The translations under genes and the position numbers were made by a program. Below the pieces are notes generated by a model. It saw nothing but the letters and a program-made list of their open reading frames with translations. It did not search any database and was not told where the DNA came from. A stretch of 64,000 bases of DNA from an uncultured Dehalococcoidia bacterium (GTDB taxonomy: Bacteria; Chloroflexota; Dehalococcoidia; Lucifugimonadales; UBA1123), in assembly GCA_951812505.1 (NCBI GenBank), contig CATOSI010000005.1:186001-250000 (forward strand), read 5' to 3'. Below, piece by piece: positions 53,869 through 62,868 of the stretch (its first letter is position 1; each line of letters opens with the position of its first letter).

Positions 53869-54504
53869 TCAGAAGCAGACCTGTAGCACTTCGTCTTCAT
53901 GCTCATCCTCATCCTCAAGATTCTCCCTGCCCTCCTTGATGAACAGGGGAATCAGCAACAGCGCAGCCACCGGGTCGGCCCACCACCAGGAGAACAGAGC
54001 ATTGAACCCCAGCCCCACCAGGATAACGAGGTCCTGAAGATCGCAGAACAGGCTCTCCAGAGCCTCGGCTCTCAACGCCCTGGACTGCATCCGTGCGGCG
54101 ATACGCATCTTGAACACCTAGAGGACGCTCATCACGACCGCACTCGCCGATGCAATCGCGACACCTATCAGGCTTGGCTGTGGCTCAGGCAGCCATCCGA
54201 CCAAGCTGGCCACGGAATGAAGACCGACATAAGACGCAAGTAAAAAGAAGGTGAATCCAATCAGCCTCCGCGCCCTTGTCTCCGCGGCCTCGTCCTCCAG
54301 CCCGTCCCGCTCTCTTCTCAATTGCCGCACCAGGACCCCACCGGCGAAAAGTTCGACGACGCTATCGAGGCCGAAAGCGATCAGCGCCACGCTTCCTACC
54401 TAGAGTCCCGCCCACAGAGAGACCCCTGCCTCTATCAGGTTCCACGCCAGCCCAATAGATACCAGGATAAGGGCCGTTCGTCGGAGGGCATCGGACGGAG
54501 ACAT
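53869..54504 (-). pseudogene. Cation transporter (CDF-like transmembrane) gene with two in-frame TAG codons
   Basis: One continuous frame runs from ATG 54504 to TGA 53869 (212 codons) interrupted only by TAG at 54402-54400 (codon 35) and TAG at 54120-54118. The protein would have about six membrane helices: ALILVSIGLAWNLIEAGVSL, then VGSVALIAFGLDSVVELFAG, LIGFTFFLLASYVGLHSVAS, SLIGVAIASASAVVMSVL and ILVGLGFNALFSWWWADPVA. It matches cation-efflux-like transporters with the FGLDS and WWADP motifs, and ends in an acidic His/Asp tail. No frameshift exists. TAG is used as a normal stop by many genes here, so decay is more likely than recoding. Confidence 0.75.
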
Positions 54505-54660
54505 CAGGGCCGATTCCTCCTTGCTTTACCTTCATTTGACAGGTGAGCGACCCTTGAGACGCTACGAGAAAGTAGGCCACAGTACAACAGTGGGGCGTAA
54601 TGAATGTCAACCCCGAAAGACCCGTGGTAGGTGTTGTCCTCAGCGGTTCAAGGGTCCAAC

Positions 54661-55923
54661 TCACGGCACAGACGCCGACGTCCCCCACGAATACCGCCAT
54701 ATCCCCCGCGTAGCGACTGCTATGGCCAGGCCGAATACTATGCCCACCAAGCTGTTCAGGGCAAGCGCGAGCGGCGCGCCCAGGATGCCGGCCAGAAACC
54801 CCGAACCCAAAAGTCCGAGCGGCAGGCCGTAAACGGCGAGTGAACGAAGGCCCATGACACGACCTCGGATTTCGGGCGAGGTAACGCTGAGAAGGAGCAT
54901 TGACATGGTAACCATCGTAAATGACTGTGCCAGTCCTGCCAAAGCAAGAACTCCCGTCGCCGGTCCAAACCAGGCTATCAGGGCGAGGGCGAGGATAGCG
55001 CTGTGCCATGCGATTCCGGCAAGGGTCATCACTACGCCCGGTCTTCGGAGCCTGGGCAACGCCGCAATCGTGACCGACCCAACCATCGAACCGGCAGAGT
55101 ATGCCCCAAGAAGCTGGCCGAGGCCCTCTGCGCCCACTCCCAGAACATCCTTTGCGTAAACGGGAAGCAGACCGTTGTTCAGTGGAAAGCCGGACAGGTT
55201 GACTAGGAAGGCCAGGAGCAAAAGTCCAAGTACGACTTCGCTCGTGCGAACGTATGACAGCGCCTGTCTAAGATTGGATATGACTGACACCGAACTGCGG
55301 GTTGCAACCGGCTGGTTCGGTACCTGGAGCCGGAATGCCAGGGCTACTCCCAGCAAGTACATAGCAACTATCGCGACATAACTCCAGCCCATTCCGTATC
55401 GAGCCAGCAGGACGCCGCCGACCATGGGGCCAATTATCTGCATTATGTCTCTGCCGGAGCGCGTGAGAGCAACCGCGTTCATGATCCCCTCGCGGGGTAC
55501 GATGTCCGGGATCACCGTCTGACGGGTGACTGTATCGAACGCCCTTGCCATCCCGACGATCCCGACCAACAGGAACACATGCCATACATCGAGAATGTCC
55601 GCGGTGATCAGGACCAGTATGGCTACTGCGGAAAGTGTGAACCCGAAGCGAACTAAGCGAAGCAGTCTCTCACGCCTGTATCTATCAACCACAATTCCAT
55701 ATAGGGGAGAGAGGAGCGTCCCCGTGAATCTCAAGGCGGCATACAGGCCCAGCAGGAACGGTGAGTCGGTCTCCTGAAGTATGAACCATGCGAGAACCAG
55801 GAACTCCATCTGTTCGGCACACGAGACCACAGAGTCGGACAACCACAAGTACCTGAAGTCCCTGCCGCGAAACGCACTACCGAAGCGAGAGAGAGTGGTG
55901 GTTACCCTGACCGGTCTATACAT
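54661..55923 (-). CDS. MFS transporter (EntS/MFS_3-like exporter)
   Basis: This is a membrane protein of about 420 residues with 12 predicted helices. The N-terminal RGRDFRYLWLSDSVVSCAEQ is typical of MFS_3 exporters, followed by LLSPLYGIVVDRYRRERLLR, the family motif A region, and VTRQTVIPDIVPREGIMNAV. ATG 55923 is used; the frame extends to a TTG two codons upstream. It probably exports small amphiphiles or drugs by proton antiport. It lies 48 bp downstream of queA on the same strand. Confidence 0.88.
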   Translation of the reverse strand: MYRPVRVTTTLSRFGSAFRGRDFRYLWLSDSVVSCAEQMEFLVLAWFILQETDSPFLLGLYAALRFTGTLLSPLYGIVVDRYRRERLLRLVRFGFTLSAVAILVLITADILDVWHVFLLVGIVGMARAFDTVTRQTVIPDIVPREGIMNAVALTRSGRDIMQIIGPMVGGVLLARYGMGWSYVAIVAMYLLGVALAFRLQVPNQPVATRSSVSVISNLRQALSYVRTSEVVLGLLLLAFLVNLSGFPLNNGLLPVYAKDVLGVGAEGLGQLLGAYSAGSMVGSVTIAALPRLRRPGVVMTLAGIAWHSAILALALIAWFGPATGVLALAGLAQSFTMVTMSMLLLSVTSPEIRGRVMGLRSLAVYGLPLGLLGSGFLAGILGAPLALALNSLVGIVFGLAIAVATRGIWRYSWGTSASVP

Positions 55924-55971
55924 GGCCAAGAAAGTCCGCGGTCAGGCAGGGATACCCAATTCCCATTTGGG

Positions 55972-57021
55972 TCATGCTATCAACATGGCGTCGCCAAAGC
56001 TGTAGAACCGGTATCCTTCATCCACGGCCTCCCGGTAGGCCGAAAGAACATTCTCTCGGCCGGCAAAAGCGGACACCAACATCAGCAAGGTGGAGCGAGG
56101 CAGGTGAAAGTTGGTAATGAGTCCGTCTATCACTCTGAAACGGAATCCGGGCGTAATGAACAGGTCAACCCACCCTGAGCCGGATTTCAGCCGGCTGCCC
56201 GCCTCGTAATCCTGCATGGCCGCGTTCTCTAACAGTCGAACAGCTGTCGTCCCTACTGAAATGACCCGCCTTCCTTCCAACCTTGCCGTATTGATCTTAT
56301 CGGCTGAAGTCTGAGAAAGTTCCCAGTACTCAGAGTGCATGGTGTGTTCGTTTGCCAAGTCCGACTTGACCGGTCTGAACGAATCCCATCCGACGTGAAG
56401 CGTAACGAATGCTTTCTCCACGTCCATTTCGCGCAGTCTGTCCAAGAGGCCATTGGTGAAATGGAGTCCAGCGGTCGGAGCCGCCGCACTACCTTCGGAA
56501 TTGGAATAGACAGTCTGGTAGCGTTCGGAGTCTTCCAGAGTCTCGTTTATGTACGGAGGAAGGGGAATAGCGCCCACGTCTCGAATTAGATCCTCGTCCT
56601 GGAAGGTGACGATCCTGGTACCCGTCTCTTCTACTTCCACGACCCGGCCTTGCATCTCGACTACTCCCCGGCTGTCGGCGACCGTAAACACCGCGCCTTC
56701 CCGCATCCTGCGTCCAGGCCTGACCAGCGCCCTCCACTTCCCTTCACCGAGGCGAGTCAGAAGCAGCACCTCTATTTCACGTCCCGACGGCTCTCTGCGG
56801 CCCAAGAGCCGCGCGGGAAACACTCTGCTGTCGTTGAAGACCAGCAGGTCGCCAGGGCGAAGGAGATCAGGCAGATCGAAAAAGCGACGGTGCCCCAGCC
56901 GACCGCTCACTCTGTCCATAGTCAGCAGACGCGAGTGATCGCGAGGCTCCACCGGAGTCTGGGCGATCATTTCGGGGGGAAGATGGTAGTCGAAGTCTGA
57001 AGTCAGCATGGGCAGTGACAT
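55972..57021 (-). CDS. queA: S-adenosylmethionine:tRNA ribosyltransferase-isomerase
   Basis: This 349-residue enzyme adds the ribosyl part of SAM to 7-aminomethyl-deazaguanine in tRNA, forming epoxyqueuosine. Signatures are LPPEMIAQTPVEPRDHSRLL, DLLRPGDLLVFNDSRVFPAR, ERYQTVYSNSEGSAAAPTAG then LHFTNGLLDRLREM, and FHLPRSTLLMLVSAFAG. The start at ATG 57021 removes an N-terminal extension that overlaps the upstream MFS gene. No other queuosine gene is adjacent. Overlap and spacing suggest co-transcription with the neighbouring transporters. Confidence 0.95.
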   Translation of the reverse strand: MSLPMLTSDFDYHLPPEMIAQTPVEPRDHSRLLTMDRVSGRLGHRRFFDLPDLLRPGDLLVFNDSRVFPARLLGRREPSGREIEVLLLTRLGEGKWRALVRPGRRMREGAVFTVADSRGVVEMQGRVVEVEETGTRIVTFQDEDLIRDVGAIPLPPYINETLEDSERYQTVYSNSEGSAAAPTAGLHFTNGLLDRLREMDVEKAFVTLHVGWDSFRPVKSDLANEHTMHSEYWELSQTSADKINTARLEGRRVISVGTTAVRLLENAAMQDYEAGSRLKSGSGWVDLFITPGFRFRVIDGLITNFHLPRSTLLMLVSAFAGRENVLSAYREAVDEGYRFYSFGDAMLIA

Positions 57022-57068
57022 GATAACGGAACGCTGCGTGCACGTACCTGATACGACGGAAACGGGCT

Positions 57069-58568
57069 TCAGTCTCCTCCGGTTGGGGATGAAGCCGGAC
57101 GAGCAGGCGGCTGAGTGGCGCTCTTGTAAAAGTCGGGCGCCCGGTAAATGTAGGCGAGCAGGGCCCCAAAGCACAGAACGAATACCACCATGAGGCTCGA
57201 AAGCTGGAATCCCTGTATATAGAAGCCCTGCGCCGCCGAGTCCGACAGGCGAGATACTCCGGCGGGCAGCGCGAGAGCCAGGACGGCTGCTGCCGTAGTC
57301 GCGCCCAGGGCATGCCCCATCTCCCGCGTCGTTTCCATCATCCCTGAAGCGACGCCCCTGTGTTCCAGCGGCAGCGAGTTCATGACGGTCGCGTTGTTGA
57401 CCGGGTTGAACATATTTGTGCCGACGGAGATCGGTATCATCAGGAGCGGCAAGGCCCAGAACGGTATGTCAGAGGCGACCGTGCTGAGTGCAAGGAATCC
57501 ACCGGCGATGAGTACAAGCATAACCGGCCTCATCAGGCGCGGCTGGTATCTGTCATACACCCAGCCGGCGATCATGGGCATGAAGAGACCGAGCACCTGG
57601 CTCGGAAGCAGCACTACCGTAACGTAAAGAGGAGGCTTGCCGAACCCCTCCTCAACTAGAACCGGCACCAGCGTCATGGTCGCCAACATGGAAAAGTGGT
57701 AGGTGACATTGGTGGCCAACGACAGGGAAAACGGTGCCTGCTTGAAATGTCTTACATCCACGACGGGGTTGGACATCCTGCGTTCGACCAGGAAGAAAAC
57801 ACCGAGCATTACGATGAACATCAGGTGCATCGGCACATGATAGGTGAGCGCGTCGGCGCTGGTATAGGACTCTTCTCCGCCGTGCAGGTGTGAACCGGAC
57901 AGTACAAGGACCACCCCGGCAGCTACCAGCAGTATCCCACCCAACCAGTCAATCGGGCCTTCGTCCTTTTCTGTCTTCACGTTCGCCTGCCTGCGGACCA
58001 TGGGGATCGAGGCCACAGTGGCGAGCAGACCTATCGGCACAAAGGTTACGAAGACCATGCGCCAACCCACATATTGAAGCAGGACGCCGAAGAGTGCGAG
58101 TCCAATCAGTGTGCCGAATCGCGCGCCAATGATAGGCACGGCGAAAGCGCGACCGCGTTCCCTTGGGTCGAAGTTGGCGGCGAGTATCGCGTTCGCATTA
58201 CCCATTACCATGGCCGAACCCAGTCCGGCGACCGCGCGCCACACCGAGATGTGCCACAGTTCCTGCGAAATGGCTATGAATCCCGAGCCCGCGGTTGACA
58301 GGACTATCCCTATGAAAAATACTCGGGCGTGCCCATAGCGGTCTCCGAGTCTCGCGCCCAAGAGGACGAAAGCGCCGAGCATCATGAGGTAGATGATGAC
58401 TATCCAGGCGGTATCGTCTATTCCGGTGTTGAACGCATCGGCCAGAGTAGGCAATGATATAGCGACCGGAAGGCTGGATAGCTGAACCAGCATGTAGGCG
58501 GCCGTGAGGGCGAGCAGAGTCTCCTTACGACTTCTCGAATTCAGCAGGAGTCGCAGGTCCGCAAACAT
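57069..58568 (-). CDS. MFS transporter, DHA2 (EmrB-like) family
   Basis: This 499-residue membrane protein has about 14 helices. Motifs include SLPTLADAFNTGIDDTAWIV (helix 1 to 2 loop), LGARLGDRYGHARVFFIG as motif A, and WRAVAGLGSAMVMGNANAIL as the motif C-like region. A cytosolic loop, VKTEKDEGPIDWLGGILLV, precedes the second half. It would export drugs or metabolites by proton antiport. No EmrA-like adaptor is adjacent. It is the first gene of the minus-strand unit that continues to queA; upstream is the divergent sigma factor. Confidence 0.92.
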   Translation of the reverse strand: MFADLRLLLNSRSRKETLLALTAAYMLVQLSSLPVAISLPTLADAFNTGIDDTAWIVIIYLMMLGAFVLLGARLGDRYGHARVFFIGIVLSTAGSGFIAISQELWHISVWRAVAGLGSAMVMGNANAILAANFDPRERGRAFAVPIIGARFGTLIGLALFGVLLQYVGWRMVFVTFVPIGLLATVASIPMVRRQANVKTEKDEGPIDWLGGILLVAAGVVLVLSGSHLHGGEESYTSADALTYHVPMHLMFIVMLGVFFLVERRMSNPVVDVRHFKQAPFSLSLATNVTYHFSMLATMTLVPVLVEEGFGKPPLYVTVVLLPSQVLGLFMPMIAGWVYDRYQPRLMRPVMLVLIAGGFLALSTVASDIPFWALPLLMIPISVGTNMFNPVNNATVMNSLPLEHRGVASGMMETTREMGHALGATTAAAVLALALPAGVSRLSDSAAQGFYIQGFQLSSLMVVFVLCFGALLAYIYRAPDFYKSATQPPARPASSPTGGD

Positions 58569-58686
58569 ATCCTACCCTTTCGACCACACGTCAAGTTTGA
58601 ACCGGAAAACATGAAAAGCAACTGCGCAATACTACCACAGCGAATCATAAATCGGCGATACTAACTTTCGCAGCGTTCCGGCGTTC

Positions 58687-58692
58687 TATAAT
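58687..58692 (+). promoter_or_regulatory. TATAAT box before the ECF sigma factor gene
   Basis: A perfect TATAAT at 58687-58692 stands 46 bp before the sigma factor start, in the divergent gap with the MFS gene. The -35 region is weak. Confidence 0.4.
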
Positions 58693-58737
58693 TGAATGCC
58701 GGAAATGTGTCTAGACTCTTGGAGCTCCCCTGAGAGA

Positions 58738-59346
58738 ATGACAACAATGGAAAACAGACCCGCAGACAGGCAGGTCGAAGACATCGTGAAACAGGCTCAG
58801 GCCGGCGAACAGTCGGCGTTTGCCGAATTGTACGAAATGTATTACGACCCGATATACCGATACGTCTCCTTCAAATGCGGCAATCGGATAGAAGCCGAAG
58901 ATCTTTCGGGAGAAGTCTTCCTGAAGATGATCGAGTCAATTCACACATTCAGGTTCAGGGGTTTTCCATTCACGTCCTGGCTGTACAGGATTGCCCACAA
59001 CGTCGTGGTGGACAATTTCAGGCGGAAGGGACGCCGACCAACCGTGCCGCTGGACGACGCAATCAACGCCGCGAGCAACGCCCACAGCGACTTGGAGAGG
59101 CTCGCCGAGATCAGCCTGAGCATGAGGGAAGTGGTCATCGCAATGGACAACCTGACAGACCTCCAGAGAGAGGTCGTAACGCTCAGGTTCGCCGCGGGCC
59201 TCTCTATTGCCGAGACCGCCAAGGCCGTCGGTAGGAAGGAAAACGCGGTCAAGGCCCTCCAGCACGCGGGTATCAGGAAATTGAGAGATATATTGACACC
59301 ACCCAGCTGCATCAAGCCCGCGACCGCCACGGGGTCCAAGCTATGA
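58738..59346 (+). CDS. ECF-type RNA polymerase sigma factor
   Basis: This is about 202 residues from ATG 58738 (ATG 58747 is also possible). Region 2 shows AFAELYEMYYDPIYRYVSFK, ADLSGEVFLKMIE-like EAEDLSGEVFLKMIES and FTSWLYRIAHNVVVDNFRRK for -10 recognition. Region 4 has LTDLQREVVTLRFAAGLSIA then ETAKAVGRKENAVKALQHAG, the helix-turn-helix for -35 contact. The next gene, 94 bp downstream, encodes a DUF5667 protein with one membrane segment, the usual partner arrangement, so it may act as anti-sigma factor. Signals that release it are unknown. Confidence 0.93.
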   Translation: MTTMENRPADRQVEDIVKQAQAGEQSAFAELYEMYYDPIYRYVSFKCGNRIEAEDLSGEVFLKMIESIHTFRFRGFPFTSWLYRIAHNVVVDNFRRKGRRPTVPLDDAINAASNAHSDLERLAEISLSMREVVIAMDNLTDLQREVVTLRFAAGLSIAETAKAVGRKENAVKALQHAGIRKLRDILTPPSCIKPATATGSKL

Positions 59347-59440
59347 GATTCTCTACTAATAGTATCGTATGGGTCGAGACGCCCTGTGGCAAACACGCCG
59401 AAGTGATGAGCGAGAGCAACATGAACCTGGGAGGCGTATC

Positions 59441-60322
59441 ATGAGCGGGGAATTTGTTGAGGCCCTGAACGATTGTGTAGAGCGGCTCACGCAGGGAGAG
59501 AGTATTCAGGACTGCCTGAATCGCTATCCCATATATGCCGATGAACTCAGACCACTCCTCGATGTCTCAGTTTCGACGATCCGGGCCGCAGAAGAGCTTC
59601 AACCTGACCCTTCGGCCAAGCAGCGCAACTTCCAGCGCTTTTCCCGGGCAATCTCCGAATCAGCCCGTCGCAAGCAAGAGCGGACACCCTGGTGGCAGCC
59701 CTGGAAGTCCAGAAGATTTATCCCAATCGCAAGGCCCGCACTGGTGGGATTCATGGCAATCGCAATCATGGTGACAGGGGTAGGAGCGACAACAGCCGCC
59801 TCGTCCAGTTCGGTGCCCGGTGAGCCTCTCTACTGGGTGAAGACCACGAGGGAGAACGTCGAGAGCAGGCTGCCGCGCTCGGAAGAAGGCCGCGCCAACT
59901 ACGAAGCCAAGCTCGCCCAGGTACGCGGCGATGAAGTCAACAAGCTGATACAGCGCGGTCAGTTCACCAGGGCCGACAAGACTATGGCCCGCATGACCAT
60001 CCACCTCAAGCGCTGCGCCAATTACGCGGGCATCAGCGTCACGGTGGACCCGGTGGAAATGCCGTTCAAGCCAAATCCGCACATGGGCAGAGACAACGCC
60101 AGAAAGCTCGGGGAGAAACTGGAAAACGACCGTAGAATATTTATGATGAACGCCGAGCGAGTCATCCTCGAACTCACACCCGAAGAACGCCAGCGGGTCA
60201 AGCGTTTCCTGAGACAGTCCGACCTCGGCTATCGTCTGTTCATAGACGCCACACTCGCCGATTCGCCCGGTCGACGCCCATTTATCATCGTCCCCGTACC
60301 AAGCTATGAAACCGGCCGTTAG
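59441..60322 (+). CDS. DUF5667 membrane protein, putative anti-sigma factor
   Basis: This 293-residue protein starts at ATG 59441, with GGGAGG upstream. The N-terminal cytosolic part (EALNDCVERLTQGESIQDCL then NRYPIYADELRPLLDVS) is a short helical segment as found in anti-sigma-like proteins. One membrane helix lies at about residues 98-118 (ARPALVGFMAIAIMVTGVGA). The outer domain begins with VPGEPLYWVKTTRENVESRL, the DUF5667 hallmark. It follows the ECF sigma gene and likely holds it at the membrane. The export operon that follows could be its regulated target. Confidence 0.82.
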   Translation: MSGEFVEALNDCVERLTQGESIQDCLNRYPIYADELRPLLDVSVSTIRAAEELQPDPSAKQRNFQRFSRAISESARRKQERTPWWQPWKSRRFIPIARPALVGFMAIAIMVTGVGATTAASSSSVPGEPLYWVKTTRENVESRLPRSEEGRANYEAKLAQVRGDEVNKLIQRGQFTRADKTMARMTIHLKRCANYAGISVTVDPVEMPFKPNPHMGRDNARKLGEKLENDRRIFMMNAERVILELTPEERQRVKRFLRQSDLGYRLFIDATLADSPGRRPFIIVPVPSYETGR

Positions 60323-60345
60323 CCATTCTGGAGTAACAAAACCCA

Positions 60346-62856
60346 ATGAGATTTCTAACCAAAGTGCGACGTTGGCACGTCGTAGCCATCGTCATAGTCT
60401 TGTTAGTAGCGGCAGCCGGAGCCTTTTTAGTAAATCAAAGATCATCAACTCAGGACACAGCCAACATCGAGGAAGACCAGCAGATAATTCCCGTAAGGCG
60501 TGGGGACCTAATTCAGGAAATCTCAATCTCCGGAAGTCTCAGTCTGCCGAATAGAGAAACTCTCACGTTCGGCTCAACCGGCGTAATCGCCGATATCATG
60601 GTCGAAGAGGGCGACAAAGTAACCGAGGGCCAAATCCTCGCAATCCTCGACCGTGAAGACATCGCCGCCCTCGAAGAGAGTGTCATTCAGGCGAAAGTGA
60701 CTCTCAGGGATGCTGAGGACGCGCTGGAAGATTACATGACGCCCTCGGAACTGGACATTGCCCGAGCTCGCAAGGACGTCACCGACGCCGAGGTCAGGCT
60801 CCAGGACGCCCGAGACGCTCTGGAAGATTTCGTTGAGCCGTCAGGGGCCTCCATATCCCAGATCGAAGCCAGAATAGTCGGTCACGAGGTCGAGCTGGAT
60901 AAAATCGCGGAAGATATCGAAAATCTCCAAGAGTCCCCTACCCAACTCCAGATAGACCAGGCCAAAAAGAATGTCGCCAGCGCCCGGCTGGAACTCGAAC
61001 GCGCCCAGGACAACCTCGAAGAAATTCAGGAATCCCCCACCCAACTCCAGATAGACCAGGCCAAAAAGAATGTCGCCAGCGCCCGGCTGGAACTCGAACG
61101 CGCCCAGGACAACATTGAAGACGCGCTGACCGAGGACGACGCGGAAGCCAACGCGATTCAGAGCGCGCGAAACAACGTTGTGTCGGCCACCCGAGAACTG
61201 GACGGCGCCGAGACGGACCTCGACGTGATTTCCCGCGAGTGGGAGGTAAGGCTGGACGACGCCCGCACCGACGTAGAGGACAAGGGCGGAGCATACACCG
61301 ACGCCTTCGGCAAGTGGCTTGGTGTCAGCGCGACGCCCGACGCCTTCGATTCCGACTACGAAGCCGCCCTGAACAACCTCGGCGTTGACCTCGAAGCCCT
61401 GTTCGACCTGTCAACCAGGTTCTCCGACCTGGAAGAAGGCGGATACTACTCGGACGGCGTTCCGGCGGACGATCTGTCAACGGCATGGAGCGAACCTACC
61501 GTGTTCCTGTGGCTGAATCTCAACCCCACCGACCTCACGGTCATGTGCGACCCCGGGGACGCGCCCCCAGGAGGGGTCTGTATCCAGGATGAATTTCGCG
61601 CGCCGTCCAAGGCTTACGTAGCCGCCCTGGACAACCTGTACGAGTTGGAGGCGCAGGCGGACAAGAGTATGTCCGCCGCCCAGACCGCGTTCGAGAGAGC
61701 CGAAAACGCGCTCAAAGTCGCAGAGACCACTCTGGAAGACCTGACCAAGCCCGCTGAGCCGACCGAGATAACGGATATGGAAGCCGCCGTCCAACTCGCC
61801 AAGTCCGCGCTGGCCGACGCAGAAGAAGACCTGCAAGAACTCACCGAGCCTAAAGAGGCTGCCATTGCCGACTCGACCGCCGCCGTCCAACTCGCCCGGT
61901 CCGCGCTGGCCGACGCGGAAGAAGACCTGCAAGATCTTCTGAACTCTGAAGACGTTCCCCTTTCCATAAAGAATCTGGAAGCCCAGGCTGAACTGGCTCG
62001 CGCCAACCTTCAGCAGGCCCAGGACGATCTGGAAGAACTCCTCTCCGGCAAGGAGCGGCCAGAACACGCATCCCTACTCGAAGACATAGAAGTCGCCCGC
62101 CTCGACCTGGAGGATAGGCGGAAGGACCTCCAGGACCTGACCGTGCGCGACCCCGAATCTCTCGATCTTGCCGTCCTCCAGGTGAACGTCGCGTCCGCCA
62201 AAGTCGCCTTGAGCCAGGCCGAACAGCGTCTCGCCGACGCCACCATCACGGCTCCCTTCGACGGCTTCGTGTCCACACTGGACGTGGAAGAGGGCGATGA
62301 TGTGGAACGCCATACCAACATCATGGTGGTGGTGGATACCAGCGTCGTGGAGGTGGACGGCGGAGTTGACGAGATTGACGTTTTGGAGACGCAGGTTGGG
62401 GCGGTAGCGTCCGTCGAAGTTGACGCGCTCCCAGACCAGGAGATCGTCGGGGAGGTATGGTCCATAGCCGCCGAACCCGAATCAGGGCAGGGGCAGCAGG
62501 GCGGCATAGTCAGCTATCCGGTCACCATCCGGCTGACCGTCCCCGAAGGCGTTGACCTGCCTTCCGGCCTGAGCGCCGTCGCGTCCATAACCGTCAGCGA
62601 AGAGCGCGACGTGCTTCTCGTTCCGCTCGACGCGCTGCGTGGCGCTTTCGACAGTCCAACGCTGAACGTGGTGATGCCTGACGGCGAAATCGTGGAAACG
62701 CCTGTGACGCTGGGGAACAGCGATGACTTCCTGACAGTGGTCACCAGCGGAGTTGAAGAAGGCGATATGATAATTACAATAGCGCCCAAGGGTTCGGAGG
62801 GCGAATTCGATGTAACCTCCGGCCCTGACGACGGCGGCGAAAGACGACGCCAGTAG
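60346..62856 (+). CDS. MacA/HlyD-type adaptor protein with very long coiled coil
   Basis: This is an 836-residue membrane-fusion-type adaptor. An N-terminal helix VVAIVIVLLVAAAGAFLV anchors it. A lipoyl-like half motif (GVIADIMVEEGDKVTEGQIL) and its partner (DATITAPFDGFVSTLDVEEG) are separated by about 530 mostly helical residues, much longer than usual. Two internal duplications lengthen the helix: 33 residues (offset 99 bp at 60924-61120) and 32 residues (offset 96 bp at 61780-61930). The C-terminal barrel has VSYPVTIRLTVPEGVDLPSG. It links to the downstream ATPase and permease in a MacAB-like exporter. Confidence 0.88.
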   Translation: MRFLTKVRRWHVVAIVIVLLVAAAGAFLVNQRSSTQDTANIEEDQQIIPVRRGDLIQEISISGSLSLPNRETLTFGSTGVIADIMVEEGDKVTEGQILAILDREDIAALEESVIQAKVTLRDAEDALEDYMTPSELDIARARKDVTDAEVRLQDARDALEDFVEPSGASISQIEARIVGHEVELDKIAEDIENLQESPTQLQIDQAKKNVASARLELERAQDNLEEIQESPTQLQIDQAKKNVASARLELERAQDNIEDALTEDDAEANAIQSARNNVVSATRELDGAETDLDVISREWEVRLDDARTDVEDKGGAYTDAFGKWLGVSATPDAFDSDYEAALNNLGVDLEALFDLSTRFSDLEEGGYYSDGVPADDLSTAWSEPTVFLWLNLNPTDLTVMCDPGDAPPGGVCIQDEFRAPSKAYVAALDNLYELEAQADKSMSAAQTAFERAENALKVAETTLEDLTKPAEPTEITDMEAAVQLAKSALADAEEDLQELTEPKEAAIADSTAAVQLARSALADAEEDLQDLLNSEDVPLSIKNLEAQAELARANLQQAQDDLEELLSGKERPEHASLLEDIEVARLDLEDRRKDLQDLTVRDPESLDLAVLQVNVASAKVALSQAEQRLADATITAPFDGFVSTLDVEEGDDVERHTNIMVVVDTSVVEVDGGVDEIDVLETQVGAVASVEVDALPDQEIVGEVWSIAAEPESGQGQQGGIVSYPVTIRLTVPEGVDLPSGLSAVASITVSEERDVLLVPLDALRGAFDSPTLNVVMPDGEIVETPVTLGNSDDFLTVVTSGVEEGDMIITIAPKGSEGEFDVTSGPDDGGERRRQ
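60924..61120 (+). repeat. 99-bp in-frame tandem duplication in the adaptor gene
   Basis: The stretch from ACCCAACTCCAGATAGACC (60940) onward recurs 99 bp later (61039) and stays identical for about 75 nt. The encoded unit is SPTQLQIDQAKKNVASARLE plus 13 more residues. The near-perfect identity implies recent duplication. Confidence 0.85.
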
Positions 62857-62868
62857 GAAAGCGAACCT

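Noticed and set aside
53869-54504. Genome-wide amber recoding
   Set aside because: TAG is the natural stop of several intact genes here (for example at 3183, 4472, 10711, 14709, 41632 and 53737), so general reassignment is excluded. Only local readthrough remains possible.
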